64,000 nucleotides of DNA from Bacillota bacterium (GCA_023426245.1 JAFABB010000054.1:31773-95772), one strand, 5' to 3'; positions 35,056 through 45,035 are shown, counted from the stretch's first letter. Program-made: numbers and translations. The notes: generated from the sequence alone by a model not told the origin.

Positions 35056-37017
35056 TCAGTTTACAATAATAGCATCAATCAGCAATACCGCATAAGTTGA
35101 ATCATTATGAACCACCTTAATGGATTTGGCATTTGCCAGATTAGCGCCAAATGCACTGAGCGGTATGGAAATATTGGTATAACTTCCGGTTACATTTCCG
35201 TAATGAATAAGTGGCCCAACAGTATGGTCGGTACCGTCATTCAAAACAATCTTCCAATGTTGCCCGGTATCTGAATTCCACCAGTCTCTTACACGTAATA
35301 CCAGATAGGTCTTCCCAGCCAGGCTTTGGTTGATATTTTCTTGAAAATATTGGCCGGACGGACTGGAACACATGACTACATTGCCGCAACTGTCGGAACC
35401 ATAGTAACAACTGTCCATCACCCAACTGATACTCTGACTCAAGTCATTTCGGTTATTACTAAACTGCGTCTGGCTCGGGAACGAGTCAACGGTTATAGAC
35501 CCGGCAACCGGAGTTGGGGTTGGAGTTATAGTTGGAGTGGGCGTTGGGGTTGCAGTCGGTGTTGGAGTCGGACTGGTAGTCAGACTGTAAGATAAAGTAT
35601 TATCATTTTTTAACCCATCAAGGCTGCCCAAATTTTGACCGCTGGGATTTTCGCCAACTCCCACTTTACCTACGGGAGTTCGACCTCCTAAATAATAATT
35701 CGTATTGGCAAATCGCAGGCTGGGTTGATTTCCAGCCGGGTCAAGCACCGCCAGCGCCAAGGTATAAGTCCCGCTGCCCAAACTGGCAGGGATGGTAAAA
35801 TTGCCGGAAACCGTATCAGATTTCCCCGGAAGCCATTGGGTAATATCGGTATCCAATGTATTAGACCAGACTACGGTGTGATCGGCTTTGAGCAGGCTGA
35901 CTTGAACCGGCCAGTTATAGTAGAAAGGAGCATTACCAACATTAGAAACTTTCAATGATAGGGTTAATGTTCCGCCCTGATCAGCCCTAGAGGAGAAACT
36001 GGCCTGATTGATGACAAACCGGTAACCAAGCGCTTTCTGCATTCTGGTAGCATTATACTCAACCTCATCCGAACCGTTGGTGGTATATTCAGCGATCCAA
36101 CCCAGGCTCGAGGTATGGGTATTCCGGATCCAGCCTATCACGTAATTGGTGTTGGAATCACTGCTCAAAGTTCCATTCGGACTGCCGCCGAGCTGAGACT
36201 GATTGCCCCAATCATAAGCAACTTCGCCGCTGATCATCTGGGTTGGCCAGCAATTTCTGGCAATCACGCCATTTCCGCAAGCAGCGTCATCCGGTAATGC
36301 GAAGGAATCCCAGATGTAACCGAAATTATAGGAAGTAAAGGTTTCCGGGTAACGGACCATTACTTTTTTGTTATGAAAAGCATTGGTAAAAGCATCACCC
36401 AGCGCTTGTTGAAAATCTGCCGGAATCCGGTCGTTAAAACCACTGCCGGGAATGGTCGTCGGGTAAATATTGTGTTCGCCCCATTTACCCCATAGGCCGA
36501 GTTCCACAGCAGCGACTCTCGGATCATTATCCCAGGCCTGAGCCAATTTAGCCGCCATGGCCACCAAACGGCTTTTCAAAGTGCTGGAAGTCCAGGAGTC
36601 CGCTGAATCTGCGCCGCTATGTGGTATATCCCCCCAATACTCACCCGTGCCGGGATAATAAAGCACCACCCGGGGGATTACTTTTAGGTTTTTCTTTTCA
36701 ATACCTGCCCAGGCACTATTGCAATAGTCGACAATCTTTTGAATTGAATCGGTGGCATAATATTCAAGATTGGTATAGGCAATATAATGTTTATAGGTGG
36801 AGGTATACTCATAATCCTTGAATGATGGGTCATTAATATACCTCGATGGCCTAAAACCTTTCATCGGGTTCTTAAAGGCCTCGGGCGTTTCGGTGAGATT
36901 TACGGTGATGATTGATGAATCGCCAAATACGGTATTCATTTTAAAATTGAATTGACCAAGCATGATCCCACAGAATAAAACGAATACCAAAAGAAGCATC
37001 CAATTCAATTTGAACAA
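35056..37017 (-). CDS. Secreted DUF4832-type protein with Pro/Thr linker and CBM-like end
   Basis: 653 residues from a TTG preceded by AAGGAAGGGGG. Signal/anchor segment 1-22, DUF4832-like unit about 36-450 with the same motif as its neighbour (LGLWGKWGEH, 173-182), a Pro-Thr linker of about 25 residues (484-508), and a C-terminal beta-sandwich 510-653 ending YAVLLIDAIIVN that looks like a carbohydrate-binding module. It is clearly a paralogue of the 1744-residue protein, 30 bases downstream. It probably acts on the same polysaccharide. Confidence 0.83.
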   Translation of the reverse strand: MFKLNWMLLLVFVLFCGIMLGQFNFKMNTVFGDSSIITVNLTETPEAFKNPMKGFRPSRYINDPSFKDYEYTSTYKHYIAYTNLEYYATDSIQKIVDYCNSAWAGIEKKNLKVIPRVVLYYPGTGEYWGDIPHSGADSADSWTSSTLKSRLVAMAAKLAQAWDNDPRVAAVELGLWGKWGEHNIYPTTIPGSGFNDRIPADFQQALGDAFTNAFHNKKVMVRYPETFTSYNFGYIWDSFALPDDAACGNGVIARNCWPTQMISGEVAYDWGNQSQLGGSPNGTLSSDSNTNYVIGWIRNTHTSSLGWIAEYTTNGSDEVEYNATRMQKALGYRFVINQASFSSRADQGGTLTLSLKVSNVGNAPFYYNWPVQVSLLKADHTVVWSNTLDTDITQWLPGKSDTVSGNFTIPASLGSGTYTLALAVLDPAGNQPSLRFANTNYYLGGRTPVGKVGVGENPSGQNLGSLDGLKNDNTLSYSLTTSPTPTPTATPTPTPTITPTPTPVAGSITVDSFPSQTQFSNNRNDLSQSISWVMDSCYYGSDSCGNVVMCSSPSGQYFQENINQSLAGKTYLVLRVRDWWNSDTGQHWKIVLNDGTDHTVGPLIHYGNVTGSYTNISIPLSAFGANLANAKSIKVVHNDSTYAVLLIDAIIVN

Positions 37018-37078
37018 TGTTTTTCCCCCTTCCTTTTATATTTCATTAACAAGCAGTTGAAATGAACAACGTTGAGAC

Positions 37079-37096
37079 GGGATCACCTCCTTTTTA
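37079..37096 (-). promoter_or_regulatory. Perfect anti-Shine-Dalgarno complement without an adjacent start
   Basis: The minus strand reads AAAAAGGAGGTGATCC, a full complement of the 16S rRNA 3' tail, about 60 bases upstream of the TTG of the 653-residue gene. That gene has its own nearer site. No start codon lies at a normal distance, so this may be a ribosome standby site or drive a very short peptide. Confidence 0.45.
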
Positions 37097-37110
37097 AGCA
37101 GACAAAGACC

Positions 37111-38145
37111 TCATTTAAAAATAATCCGGTCCGCATTTTCATGATATAACTTCTTTAAAACCTGATCAGGCAGATAAACACCATAGATTTTCCAGCGGCC
37201 CTGTCCCGGAATTTCTCCGCTTCCATAATCAAAATACTCATCCCGGGTTTCAAAAAACCGGTAATAAATGGGATAGGGGTTGTTGCCGGGTGTAAAATCG
37301 GTACCGAACAACACCCGATCCTGATATTTCATTAAAAAATCCCTGGCTGTATAGGGTTGGCGTCCCAACTCCGCGATCCGCGCGGCTGTATCAACAAACA
37401 TATTCGGATAGGCATCCAGACACCGGGCAACAAACTTTAAGTCTTCCGCCGCCGAGCCCATATGGGCGATAATGAAAGTGGTATCCGGATTATCCGCTAA
37501 CAGCCTTTCTTGCATATCCATCAGTTCCGCGTATTGATAAAATTCCGGGGCATAAAACGACCAATCCGGATGCTGGTTCAGTTCTTCAAACCGTTCATTG
37601 AATGCATCAATTTTTTTAAAAAACGCTATTGGATCAGCGATATGGATTAGCACTGGAATATCAAGTTCAGCCGCAGTATCCCATATCGGTTTTAAACGCA
37701 AATCATCCATTCGGATATATTGTCCCCTCCGGTCTTTCTGACCCAGCGATATCATTTTCCATAACTTAATACCGCGAATCCCCTTTTTATATCCTTCCTT
37801 TAGACTGCGTACTACATTTTTCCCAAAGTCGGCATTATCGATATTCCCTGTATTCACCCAACCAAATGTGATGATCCGGTTCTCATACCCTTGGGTCTTA
37901 TTCAACATCCTGTCCAACCGGGTGCCCTGTTCCCCATCCAGATTCACTACCATTTTGACCCCATTACCATCCAGGCTCTTTACATATTCCGCCGTATCAT
38001 ACAAGCTTTCATAATTTTCTCCCAAAACTAAAGAGCCCATATGGGTATGGATATCAAAAACATCAAATTTAGGTTCCATAATGACATGCTCGTCAACCCG
38101 CAATTCGCTGCGGGGTTTGAATTGAGATAGCATAATGTCGTTCAT
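37111..38145 (-). CDS. Amidohydrolase family protein (TIM-barrel metal hydrolase)
   Basis: 344 residues from the ATG at 38145, chosen for GGGGAG 7 bases upstream. Amidohydrolase-2 pattern: DIHTHMG at the N-terminus (metal ligands), VLIHIADP, FIIAHMGS, and the final Asp in LFGTDFTPG. Members hydrolyse or decarboxylate small ring or lactone compounds; here a sugar lactone or uronic acid derivative is likely from context. It lies between the GH4 gene and the secreted proteins in the LacI-controlled operon. The exact reaction is unknown. Confidence 0.85.
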   Translation of the reverse strand: MNDIMLSQFKPRSELRVDEHVIMEPKFDVFDIHTHMGSLVLGENYESLYDTAEYVKSLDGNGVKMVVNLDGEQGTRLDRMLNKTQGYENRIITFGWVNTGNIDNADFGKNVVRSLKEGYKKGIRGIKLWKMISLGQKDRRGQYIRMDDLRLKPIWDTAAELDIPVLIHIADPIAFFKKIDAFNERFEELNQHPDWSFYAPEFYQYAELMDMQERLLADNPDTTFIIAHMGSAAEDLKFVARCLDAYPNMFVDTAARIAELGRQPYTARDFLMKYQDRVLFGTDFTPGNNPYPIYYRFFETRDEYFDYGSGEIPGQGRWKIYGVYLPDQVLKKLYHENADRIIFK

Positions 38146-38149
38146 CTTT

Positions 38150-38209
38150 TTACTCCCCACAATTTTGTACATTGAGATCGGCAAGGGTCAAAATATCAAA
38201 TTCCGCCAT
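38150..38209 (-). CDS. 19-residue short ORF before the amidohydrolase gene
   Basis: ATG-initiated MAEFDILTLADLNVQNCGE, with GGAG upstream (GGAGACCTCC), ends 4 bases before the amidohydrolase start. The next gene's ribosome binding site is inside its last codons, so translation may be coupled. It could be a leader peptide or a chance frame. Confidence 0.35.
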   Translation of the reverse strand: MAEFDILTLADLNVQNCGE

Positions 38210-38262
38210 GGAGGTCTCCTTCATTGCATCTTTTGTCCACTGCCCATTTAAACCGACCCCTT

Positions 38263-39561
38263 TTATTTGTATTGAGGCAGCCAATTCCCATGGGCCTCAA
38301 TCAAATCGTCACACAACCCGATAATCCGGTCAATCGGGAGTTCCGCTGCAGTATGCGGGTCCAACATGGCCGCATGGTAAATATATTCCTTTTTTAAACT
38401 CAAAGCTGCTTCAATGGTTAATAGCTGGGTATTAATCATGTTCCGGTTTAAAGCCGCGCATTGAGGCGGCAGGTCACCTACAAAACATGGGGTTACCCCG
38501 CTGGCATCAACCAAACAAGGTACTTCAACGCAAGCTTCTTTGGGCAGGTTGGTAATCAATCCGGTATTCAGAACATTTCCGCCGATTTTATAGGGAATAT
38601 CGGTTTCCATCGCTTCGATAATATACGATGCGTATTCCGCTGTCCGTTCATGGATCAAGTTGATATTATGGACCAAATCATTCTTCATGGTTTCCCAGTC
38701 TTTGATTTGCTTTTCACAACGGCGCGGGTATTCATCGAGGGGAATATTAAACTCCTGGATAAGCTGGGGGTACTGGTTTTTAATGAAATAAGGTGTGTAC
38801 TCGGCACTGTGTTCACTGGATTCGGTAACATAAAAACCAAACCGTTTCATGATTTCATATCGGACCTTATCGCCGTGAACCTCACTACGCTCAGCCGCTC
38901 TTTTCTTAATTTCCGGGTATAAATCAACCCCATTGCGGGTAATTTCCAAAAGCCAACTTTGATGATTAACCCCGGCTATCTTCCATTGAATATTGCGGGA
39001 ATCCATTCCCAAGCCTTCAAGGAGTCCGGAGGCGCAAACCTGGACGCTATGACAAAGCCCGACGGTTTTAATACCGGTCGCTTTTAACATCGCGCCGGTT
39101 ACCATCGACATCGGGTTGGTGTAATTGATAAACCAGGCGTCGGGACAAAGCTCTTCCATCTCTTTGGCGTAGTCCAGCAGCACCGGTATTGTTCTCAACG
39201 CACGGAAAATACCGCCAATACCCAAAGTATCACCAATCGTTTGCCGTAAACCATACTTTTTCGGGATTTCAAAATCGGTTACCGTCCCTGGTTTATAACC
39301 GCCGACCTGAATCGCGTTGATGACATAATCGGCCTTATCCAAAGCTTGGCGTCGATCAGAATAGGCTGTAATATTAGCCTTATTGCCACTATTGGCATTT
39401 ATATTTTGCAACATCATTTCGGATTCTTGCAAACGCCCGGGATCAATATCATAAAGTGCAATGTTTAAATCCGCCAACTCAGGTGACATCATGCAATCGC
39501 CCAGTACATTCTTGGCAAAAACAGTACTTCCCGCTCCAATAAAAGTAATTTTCGGCATCAT
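38263..39561 (-). CDS. Glycoside hydrolase family 4 enzyme
   Basis: 432 residues. NAD-binding Rossmann start KITFIGAGSTVFAKN (4-18), substrate-site NYTNPMSMVTGAM (146-158), and the metal site Cys170/His171 in GLCHSVQ plus His200 in GVNHQSW. GH4 enzymes use NAD+ and Mn2+ and cleave by oxidation-elimination. The CHSV signature is the one I associate with alpha-galactosidases of the MelA group; alpha-glucosidase or galacturonidase activity cannot be excluded. No signal peptide, so it acts on imported oligosaccharides. GGAG lies 6 bases upstream. Confidence 0.93.
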   Translation of the reverse strand: MMPKITFIGAGSTVFAKNVLGDCMMSPELADLNIALYDIDPGRLQESEMMLQNINANSGNKANITAYSDRRQALDKADYVINAIQVGGYKPGTVTDFEIPKKYGLRQTIGDTLGIGGIFRALRTIPVLLDYAKEMEELCPDAWFINYTNPMSMVTGAMLKATGIKTVGLCHSVQVCASGLLEGLGMDSRNIQWKIAGVNHQSWLLEITRNGVDLYPEIKKRAAERSEVHGDKVRYEIMKRFGFYVTESSEHSAEYTPYFIKNQYPQLIQEFNIPLDEYPRRCEKQIKDWETMKNDLVHNINLIHERTAEYASYIIEAMETDIPYKIGGNVLNTGLITNLPKEACVEVPCLVDASGVTPCFVGDLPPQCAALNRNMINTQLLTIEAALSLKKEYIYHAAMLDPHTAAELPIDRIIGLCDDLIEAHGNWLPQYK

Positions 39562-39671
39562 GAACGCTCCTTTTTTATGTTCAAAACCTTTTGGGTTAAG
39601 CCTTATCTTTTTCCCATTCTTTTGGATTTGGGAACGATTACTCTTTAAACAAACAGCAACTCTTTAAAAAG

Positions 39672-41390
39672 CTATTCTTTAAACAACAATTGCCGCATGC
39701 TGTCTTCTGCGGTCAGGTCCTTGACGTCGCATAAACAGGACAAAATTACGGCCGGGTTTTCAGCTTGGAACTCACTTTTGCTGATACGCGAAAACTTAGT
39801 ACCTTTACTGAGCTTGATATCACCAGCGGATTTATACTTGCTCTCGGCATAGTTGGCAAAGGAATTGCCATCCAGGGAATTGATTTCCGTCCCGGCTTTA
39901 TATCCAAGCAGCATCGGCCCATAACAGAATTTATGATATCCCTCGATACTGTTCTTAAAAACCGCGTTTTCGGTCCGCAATGACAAACCCAGATCAAAAT
40001 CAATCCTATCGCCTTTTTTAAAATAACTTTCAATCGTGATAAATCCCTTGCTAAACTCAGTTTTATATAACTTGCCATTCAGATAAACTTGAACATTTCC
40101 CTGATCCGTCCACGTAGGGGCGAACAGTTTGATCCTTTTGGGCTTTTCCACCGTGGATTCCAATACCTTAAAACTAATTTTACCGTAATAAGGATAGTCC
40201 GACCTTTCTTCTAACCTTATCATTCCTTCACAGAAGCGCAAAGTAGCGGTACAATCGTTATAAAAAGGCACGTATACTTCGTTCCCGTCGATAAAGAAAT
40301 TATATTCAATGGCCCGTGACAAGCCTTCTCCGCCCCGCATGGTACAACACCAATAGGTTTCATAATTTACCGGCGTAATAAATAAATTATCCTCGGCTTC
40401 CTCGGCCCCACAACACCGGTCCGTACCAAATGAACCGTTGACCCTATTCCCATGGCATATGGCGTTAAAGTATATCCGGTGCGCATCTTCCAGATGCTCC
40501 GGGTTCGCGGTATATTTCCATAAATTGACGGCGACAATAAATGAATCAATAATAGCGCAGGGCTCCGTCCATCTTGGCGCGCCAAACCAGTTATAATTGC
40601 CGTACGCCTCCGTCCAGGCCTCGGTTTTATATAAATTAAACATTTTTAAAGCTTTTTCCAGGTATGATCGGTCTTTTTCCAGTTCATACATTCTCAAGAT
40701 ACCCCGAATACCGCTTAAGGTAGCATGGGTTTGAATATGTAGGGTTAAAAAGTTCATCTCCATATATCGCCCGATGATTTCATCGGTAAATTCTTTTAAG
40801 CTCGGCCAACGGAATAATTCATAAGCCTGACTAACCCCATCGATCAGCATGAAGGCACAACCGGCATCGGAAGTTTCCGCATGATGCTTGGTTTTGGTCT
40901 GCAGTTTTGAAAGTATCCAAATTGGGTCTTGGAACCGGGTTGCCGGGTCAATGGGATATTGGGCATAATATCCTTTTGCTGCAAGAATATAATTGTTCAG
41001 CATCGTTTCTAGGATTTGTTTCACACCCTCATCTTTTTTCCATTGATAGTATTCAATGAGCCCTCTTAAAATCCAACTATGGCCGGATAAATGCTGTTCA
41101 TCAAATTTTCCTTCCGGTATGATCTGCCCGAAATAGCCTTTACGATTTAAATGTTCCGGAATCAAAGCAATAATCCGCTCAAGATAAGCAGGGGCCCGAT
41201 GGGTACTTTGGGTGAGCATCGTCAAGGCAAGGATAATCCGTCCCTCCCAATCAGCAGGCCAACCGTGTTTGTCGGCCTGAAATACCTCCTCCGGCCGGTA
41301 CCATTGTCCCTCAAGCCTGGCATAATTTAAGCCGGTCCTGACCGCCAATTCCCCTTTGATGTCTATATCATGAAAACCAATACTTTCCAT
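39672..41390 (-). CDS. GH127-like beta-L-arabinofuranosidase family protein
   Basis: 572 residues, (alpha/alpha)6 barrel type. Typical zinc-site segments are TEPCAIID, GTDRCCGAEEAEDN and YETYWCCTMRGGEGLSRA, the Glu/Cys ligands known for GH127. The C-terminal 180 residues form beta-sandwich parts (APTWTDQGNVQVYLNGKLY). GH127 releases arabinofuranose, but this branch (shorter and divergent) may cut another sugar. GGAGG lies 7 bases upstream. It sits between the permeases and the GH4 gene. Confidence 0.8.
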   Translation of the reverse strand: MESIGFHDIDIKGELAVRTGLNYARLEGQWYRPEEVFQADKHGWPADWEGRIILALTMLTQSTHRAPAYLERIIALIPEHLNRKGYFGQIIPEGKFDEQHLSGHSWILRGLIEYYQWKKDEGVKQILETMLNNYILAAKGYYAQYPIDPATRFQDPIWILSKLQTKTKHHAETSDAGCAFMLIDGVSQAYELFRWPSLKEFTDEIIGRYMEMNFLTLHIQTHATLSGIRGILRMYELEKDRSYLEKALKMFNLYKTEAWTEAYGNYNWFGAPRWTEPCAIIDSFIVAVNLWKYTANPEHLEDAHRIYFNAICHGNRVNGSFGTDRCCGAEEAEDNLFITPVNYETYWCCTMRGGEGLSRAIEYNFFIDGNEVYVPFYNDCTATLRFCEGMIRLEERSDYPYYGKISFKVLESTVEKPKRIKLFAPTWTDQGNVQVYLNGKLYKTEFSKGFITIESYFKKGDRIDFDLGLSLRTENAVFKNSIEGYHKFCYGPMLLGYKAGTEINSLDGNSFANYAESKYKSAGDIKLSKGTKFSRISKSEFQAENPAVILSCLCDVKDLTAEDSMRQLLFKE

Positions 41391-41730
41391 GTTGATTCCT
41401 CCAGAAAATGTAAGTTAATTCTCTCATGGTTAAAAAAGGTAATAAGGAACCAACCCCAATAAAAATAGGTTTTGGCGATTTTTCGGATGAGTCTTTTTTT
41501 AAGCCAAAACTTCCATCCGGCAAATAAAATGAGTCTAATTTATTGAGGTTTTTATTGAATCCGTCAATTGATTTCAAACCAGTTTCATTATAGCGACCCA
41601 TCCGTATCCAGAACGTGATATTCACGATAGGACAGGATCGTTGATATCAACTCCCGCTCCAATTTTTATGGAATACCTTTGTAAAGTAGCTTATTCATCG
41701 TTTCATTCCTTATCTCACACCGAGACCTTT
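41391..41730. other. Spacer without a supported gene
   Basis: 340 bases between the MalG-type permease and the GH127-like gene. An 85-codon minus-strand frame overlaps the start of the GH127-like gene; it has no ribosome binding site and no recognisable family. No promoter or operator is obvious. Confidence 0.4.
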
Positions 41731-42567
41731 TTACTTGTTAACTCCCGAAAGTTGAATACTCCTTAAGAATAATTTATTGGCCAGGAATAATAGAATGATC
41801 ATCGGAGCGGTCGAAATCATAACTGCAGCCATCATTGCATTCCAGTTAACCACCCGCACTAAACGAAAATCGGATAAACCGAGGGCTAGTGTTTTAAATT
41901 GCGGGCTTTGCGTAACAACCAACGGCCAAAGCAGCGAATTCCATTGAATTTGAAGAGTCATCAAAGCAAAAGTAGCGACTGCAGGAGCGGTTAAAGGAGC
42001 CATGATCCGCAACCAAATTTGAAAGTAATTTGCTCCGTCGATTGTAGCGGATTCAAACAATTCCCGAGGTTGGGTCATATAAAATTGCCGCAACAAAAAC
42101 GTGCCGAAGGCGTTACCTAGGAAAGACGGTATAATTAACGCATAATAAGTATTAACCCAGCCTAATTGAATCATAATAAAATAAGTAGGGATCAGCGTTA
42201 CTGAAAAAGGAATCATTAAGGTTGTAATGTAAAAGAAGAATAAAAAATCGCGGCCGGGAAATTTCAATTGAGCAAAAGCAAATCCGGCTAGCGAACATGA
42301 GATGGCCGATCCGAAAACCACTGTAAAGGATATCAAAACTGTATTAAAAAAGTACCTTCCCATATTCGACTCGGTTAAAGCCTTGACATAACCTTCGAAT
42401 GTAAATTGATGCGGAATAAGATTATATCCGCCAAATGTTTCCGCATTGGTTTTCAATGAAGTGCTAAGTTCCCAAATAATCGGGAAAATAAAAACAAACA
42501 AGATAGCAATGATACTGACATAAGCCAGCAGCATAAGGACATTTTTCTTCCATTTTTCTTGCCTCAT
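41731..42567 (-). CDS. Sugar ABC transporter permease (MalG type)
   Basis: 278 residues with six hydrophobic segments. EAA loop near residue 170-195 (ELFESATIDGANYFQIWLR) and N-terminal TM as in MalG/UgpE. It forms the import channel with the partner encoded 25 bases upstream. An ATPase gene is missing from the locus; a shared MsmX-type ATPase elsewhere is the usual solution in Bacillota. Confidence 0.92.
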   Translation of the reverse strand: MRQEKWKKNVLMLLAYVSIIAILFVFIFPIIWELSTSLKTNAETFGGYNLIPHQFTFEGYVKALTESNMGRYFFNTVLISFTVVFGSAISCSLAGFAFAQLKFPGRDFLFFFYITTLMIPFSVTLIPTYFIMIQLGWVNTYYALIIPSFLGNAFGTFLLRQFYMTQPRELFESATIDGANYFQIWLRIMAPLTAPAVATFALMTLQIQWNSLLWPLVVTQSPQFKTLALGLSDFRLVRVVNWNAMMAAVMISTAPMIILLFLANKLFLRSIQLSGVNK

Positions 42568-42592
42568 CCGGCGTCACCCTTTTTCCTAAAAG

Positions 42593-43531
42593 TTATACTT
42601 GATCATAATTTACCCGTGAACCCATGTATTTAAATGTAATAAGTGTTAAGCCAATAATGATGGCAAATAAAATTACGCCCATTGCAGAGGCTTCACCCAT
42701 TTGGAAGTAGGAGAACCCTTTCCGATACAACAAAAGATTAAAATATAGATTGACATTTCCAGGTCCCCCATTGGTTAAAGCGAATGGTAGATCGAAAATT
42801 TGCAAGGTGCCAATCATATTAATGACGATATCATAGAAAAAAACCGGACCAATCATTGGAAAGACGATATTCCAAAATCTCGCCCACGGGCCGGCACCAT
42901 CCACCCGGGCAGCTTCATATAATTGAGTGGGGACATTCTGTAAAGCAGCTAGTAATAATACGATATGCATACCTAAAAAACTCCAGATATTTACGAACAT
43001 CACCGCGAAAAACGCTACTGCCGGATCGTTTAGCCAACGAACCCCGGACATGCCCATACTTGTTAGGATATGATTCCAATATCCAAATGAAAAATTATAT
43101 AACCATTGCCAGGTTAAGGCGTGGGCGATCGGCATGCACACCCACGGCAACAGGAATAGCGTACGGAAAATATTTAATCCTTTTAATTTTTGGTTTAAGA
43201 TTAACGCAATCCCCAATGCCAAAAAACTTTGAATCGGAACATTGATTACTGTAAATAAAAGCGTTTGTCGCAAGGAAGCCCATGATGCCGGTGAAGAAAA
43301 CAAGTTGATATAATTTGTTAGTCCAATCCATTTCATTGGATTAATTAAATCCCAATCGGTAAATGAAATAAATACGGTAGCGATAATGGGGACCAGAAAA
43401 AAGATCAAAAAACCTAAAAAGTTCGGAGTTATAAACAAATAACCGGCAATTGCTTCACGAATACGTTGATTGTTTTTTAGCGTTTTTTGATGTTGAATAA
43501 GATGTTCTTTGAATTCAGTCTCAGTCGTCAT
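42593..43531 (-). CDS. Sugar ABC transporter permease (MalF type)
   Basis: 312 residues from the ATG at 43531, chosen for GGAGG 5 bases upstream. Six hydrophobic segments, and the EAA loop QLYEAARVDGAGPWARFW. Partner of the MalG-type permease and the binding protein at 43617. Confidence 0.92.
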   Translation of the reverse strand: MTTETEFKEHLIQHQKTLKNNQRIREAIAGYLFITPNFLGFLIFFLVPIIATVFISFTDWDLINPMKWIGLTNYINLFSSPASWASLRQTLLFTVINVPIQSFLALGIALILNQKLKGLNIFRTLFLLPWVCMPIAHALTWQWLYNFSFGYWNHILTSMGMSGVRWLNDPAVAFFAVMFVNIWSFLGMHIVLLLAALQNVPTQLYEAARVDGAGPWARFWNIVFPMIGPVFFYDIVINMIGTLQIFDLPFALTNGGPGNVNLYFNLLLYRKGFSYFQMGEASAMGVILFAIIIGLTLITFKYMGSRVNYDQV

Positions 43532-43616
43532 GGCTAACCTCCATGCCATATTTGATGAAAAAGGCGGGAAACCATAGGGTTTGCGAAGGACTCCCGCCTT
43601 AATAATTCCCGGATTT

Positions 43617-44939
43617 TTATTTGCTTGTAAGTAACGGATTTACTTCGGCTTTTATATTGGCAACGGCTTCTTTTACAGTCGTAGTTCCGGATTGGGCAGC
43701 ATTCAACTCACGTGTAATAACATCCCACATTTGGGCCCATTTAACATGCATCGGATATTCTCCGGTTTTCCCGGCGGCTTCATCAAAGTAATATTGAATA
43801 TGGGCCGGCCCTTTATCTCTGCTGGCAGCCATGTAAACCGGAACAATCGATTGAATCGACGGAAAGCAACTTCCATAGCCGGCGATGATTTTTTGTCCTT
43901 CCGGACCATCCATCCATTTGACAAGCTTCCAAGCGGCATTTGCGTTTTTAGTCTTCGCTGCGATATTATGGGCTAAACCGTTAAATGCGCTGATACGGCC
44001 GGATGGACCCGCCGGTAATGGAGCAACATCCCATCCAAACTTGACACTGCTGCGCGCCGCACCTAACATCCAGGAGCCGGCGGGATAAATTGCAACCTTT
44101 TTGGCAATAAAGAGATCCCATGGTCCTCCGGCAAAAGCGGAGTTATCGGTTTGGGGAGCTACACTATATTTATTGGTTAAATCAAAGTAGAACTGTAATG
44201 CTTCAATCGCTTTCGGATTATCCATCGTAAACTTGGTTCCGTATTGTTTATCCAATACTCCTGCTCCGGGAGCGCCGTTCATCCAAATGAAATTGATCCA
44301 ACCGGTTTGGATTTCTCCGGCATTATTACCAGCGATCGCATAACGAACGATCTTGGACTTATCGAAACCTTCTTCGGTTGCGTTCTTTCCATTGGCATCA
44401 ACAGTCAATTTTTTTAGATCTTGAAGAAAACTTCCACCATCTTTAGCGTTCCAAGCCCATTTTTCAGGAGCAGTGATCCCTGCTTGGGTTAACATATCTT
44501 TGTTGTACATATAGCAGATGGTATCCCAGTCTTTCGCCAAACCAAATTGTTTCCCTTGGTAACTCCAGTTGTTCACTAAACCCGGGTAATAAACACTGAG
44601 GTTAACTTTGTCTTTTTTTATAAAGGGGGTGAGATCCATCAATGCACCTTTACTGGCTAAACCGGAGAAAAAAGCCAGATGACCCCAGAACACATCAGGC
44701 ATGGTTCTGGCAGCTACACCTGTGGTAATCTTGGTCCAATAATCATTCCATTCGGTTAATTCCACTTTGACTTCGATATCCGGATTTGCTTTCATAAAAG
44801 CAGCAATCGCCGCTTCCATTGCCGGTTTTTGGTTGCCATCCCATAATGCATACCGTAAAGTTACCTTTGAAGCGGCAAACACGCTAACCCAAGAAAAAAC
44901 CAGGAGCAAAACTAAAGCGATCAGTATAAACCTTTTCAT
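43617..44939 (-). CDS. Sugar ABC transporter substrate-binding protein
   Basis: 440 residues from the ATG at 44939 with AGGAGGG 6 bases upstream. Signal peptide MKRFILIALVLLLVFSWVSVFA with no lipobox Cys, then family 1 SBP features: LRYALWDGNQKPAMEAAIAA, MPDVFWGHLAFFSGLASKG and WDVAPLPAGPSGR. It binds an oligosaccharide outside the cell, likely a product of the secreted DUF4832 proteins. It is the first structural gene after lacI and has an operator-like site upstream. Confidence 0.93.
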   Translation of the reverse strand: MKRFILIALVLLLVFSWVSVFAASKVTLRYALWDGNQKPAMEAAIAAFMKANPDIEVKVELTEWNDYWTKITTGVAARTMPDVFWGHLAFFSGLASKGALMDLTPFIKKDKVNLSVYYPGLVNNWSYQGKQFGLAKDWDTICYMYNKDMLTQAGITAPEKWAWNAKDGGSFLQDLKKLTVDANGKNATEEGFDKSKIVRYAIAGNNAGEIQTGWINFIWMNGAPGAGVLDKQYGTKFTMDNPKAIEALQFYFDLTNKYSVAPQTDNSAFAGGPWDLFIAKKVAIYPAGSWMLGAARSSVKFGWDVAPLPAGPSGRISAFNGLAHNIAAKTKNANAAWKLVKWMDGPEGQKIIAGYGSCFPSIQSIVPVYMAASRDKGPAHIQYYFDEAAGKTGEYPMHVKWAQMWDVITRELNAAQSGTTTVKEAVANIKAEVNPLLTSK

Positions 44940-45035
44940 TTTAACCCTCCTCATTTTATTTGTATATCAACTCCTATCCGATTGCGGAAAATCCCCTTCG
45001 TTTTCTTCCATAGCAGATAGGAAGCTTGATATAAT

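Noticed and set aside
41368..41625. 85-codon frame ahead of the GH127-like gene
   Set aside because: It overlaps that gene's start, lacks a ribosome binding site and resembles no family.
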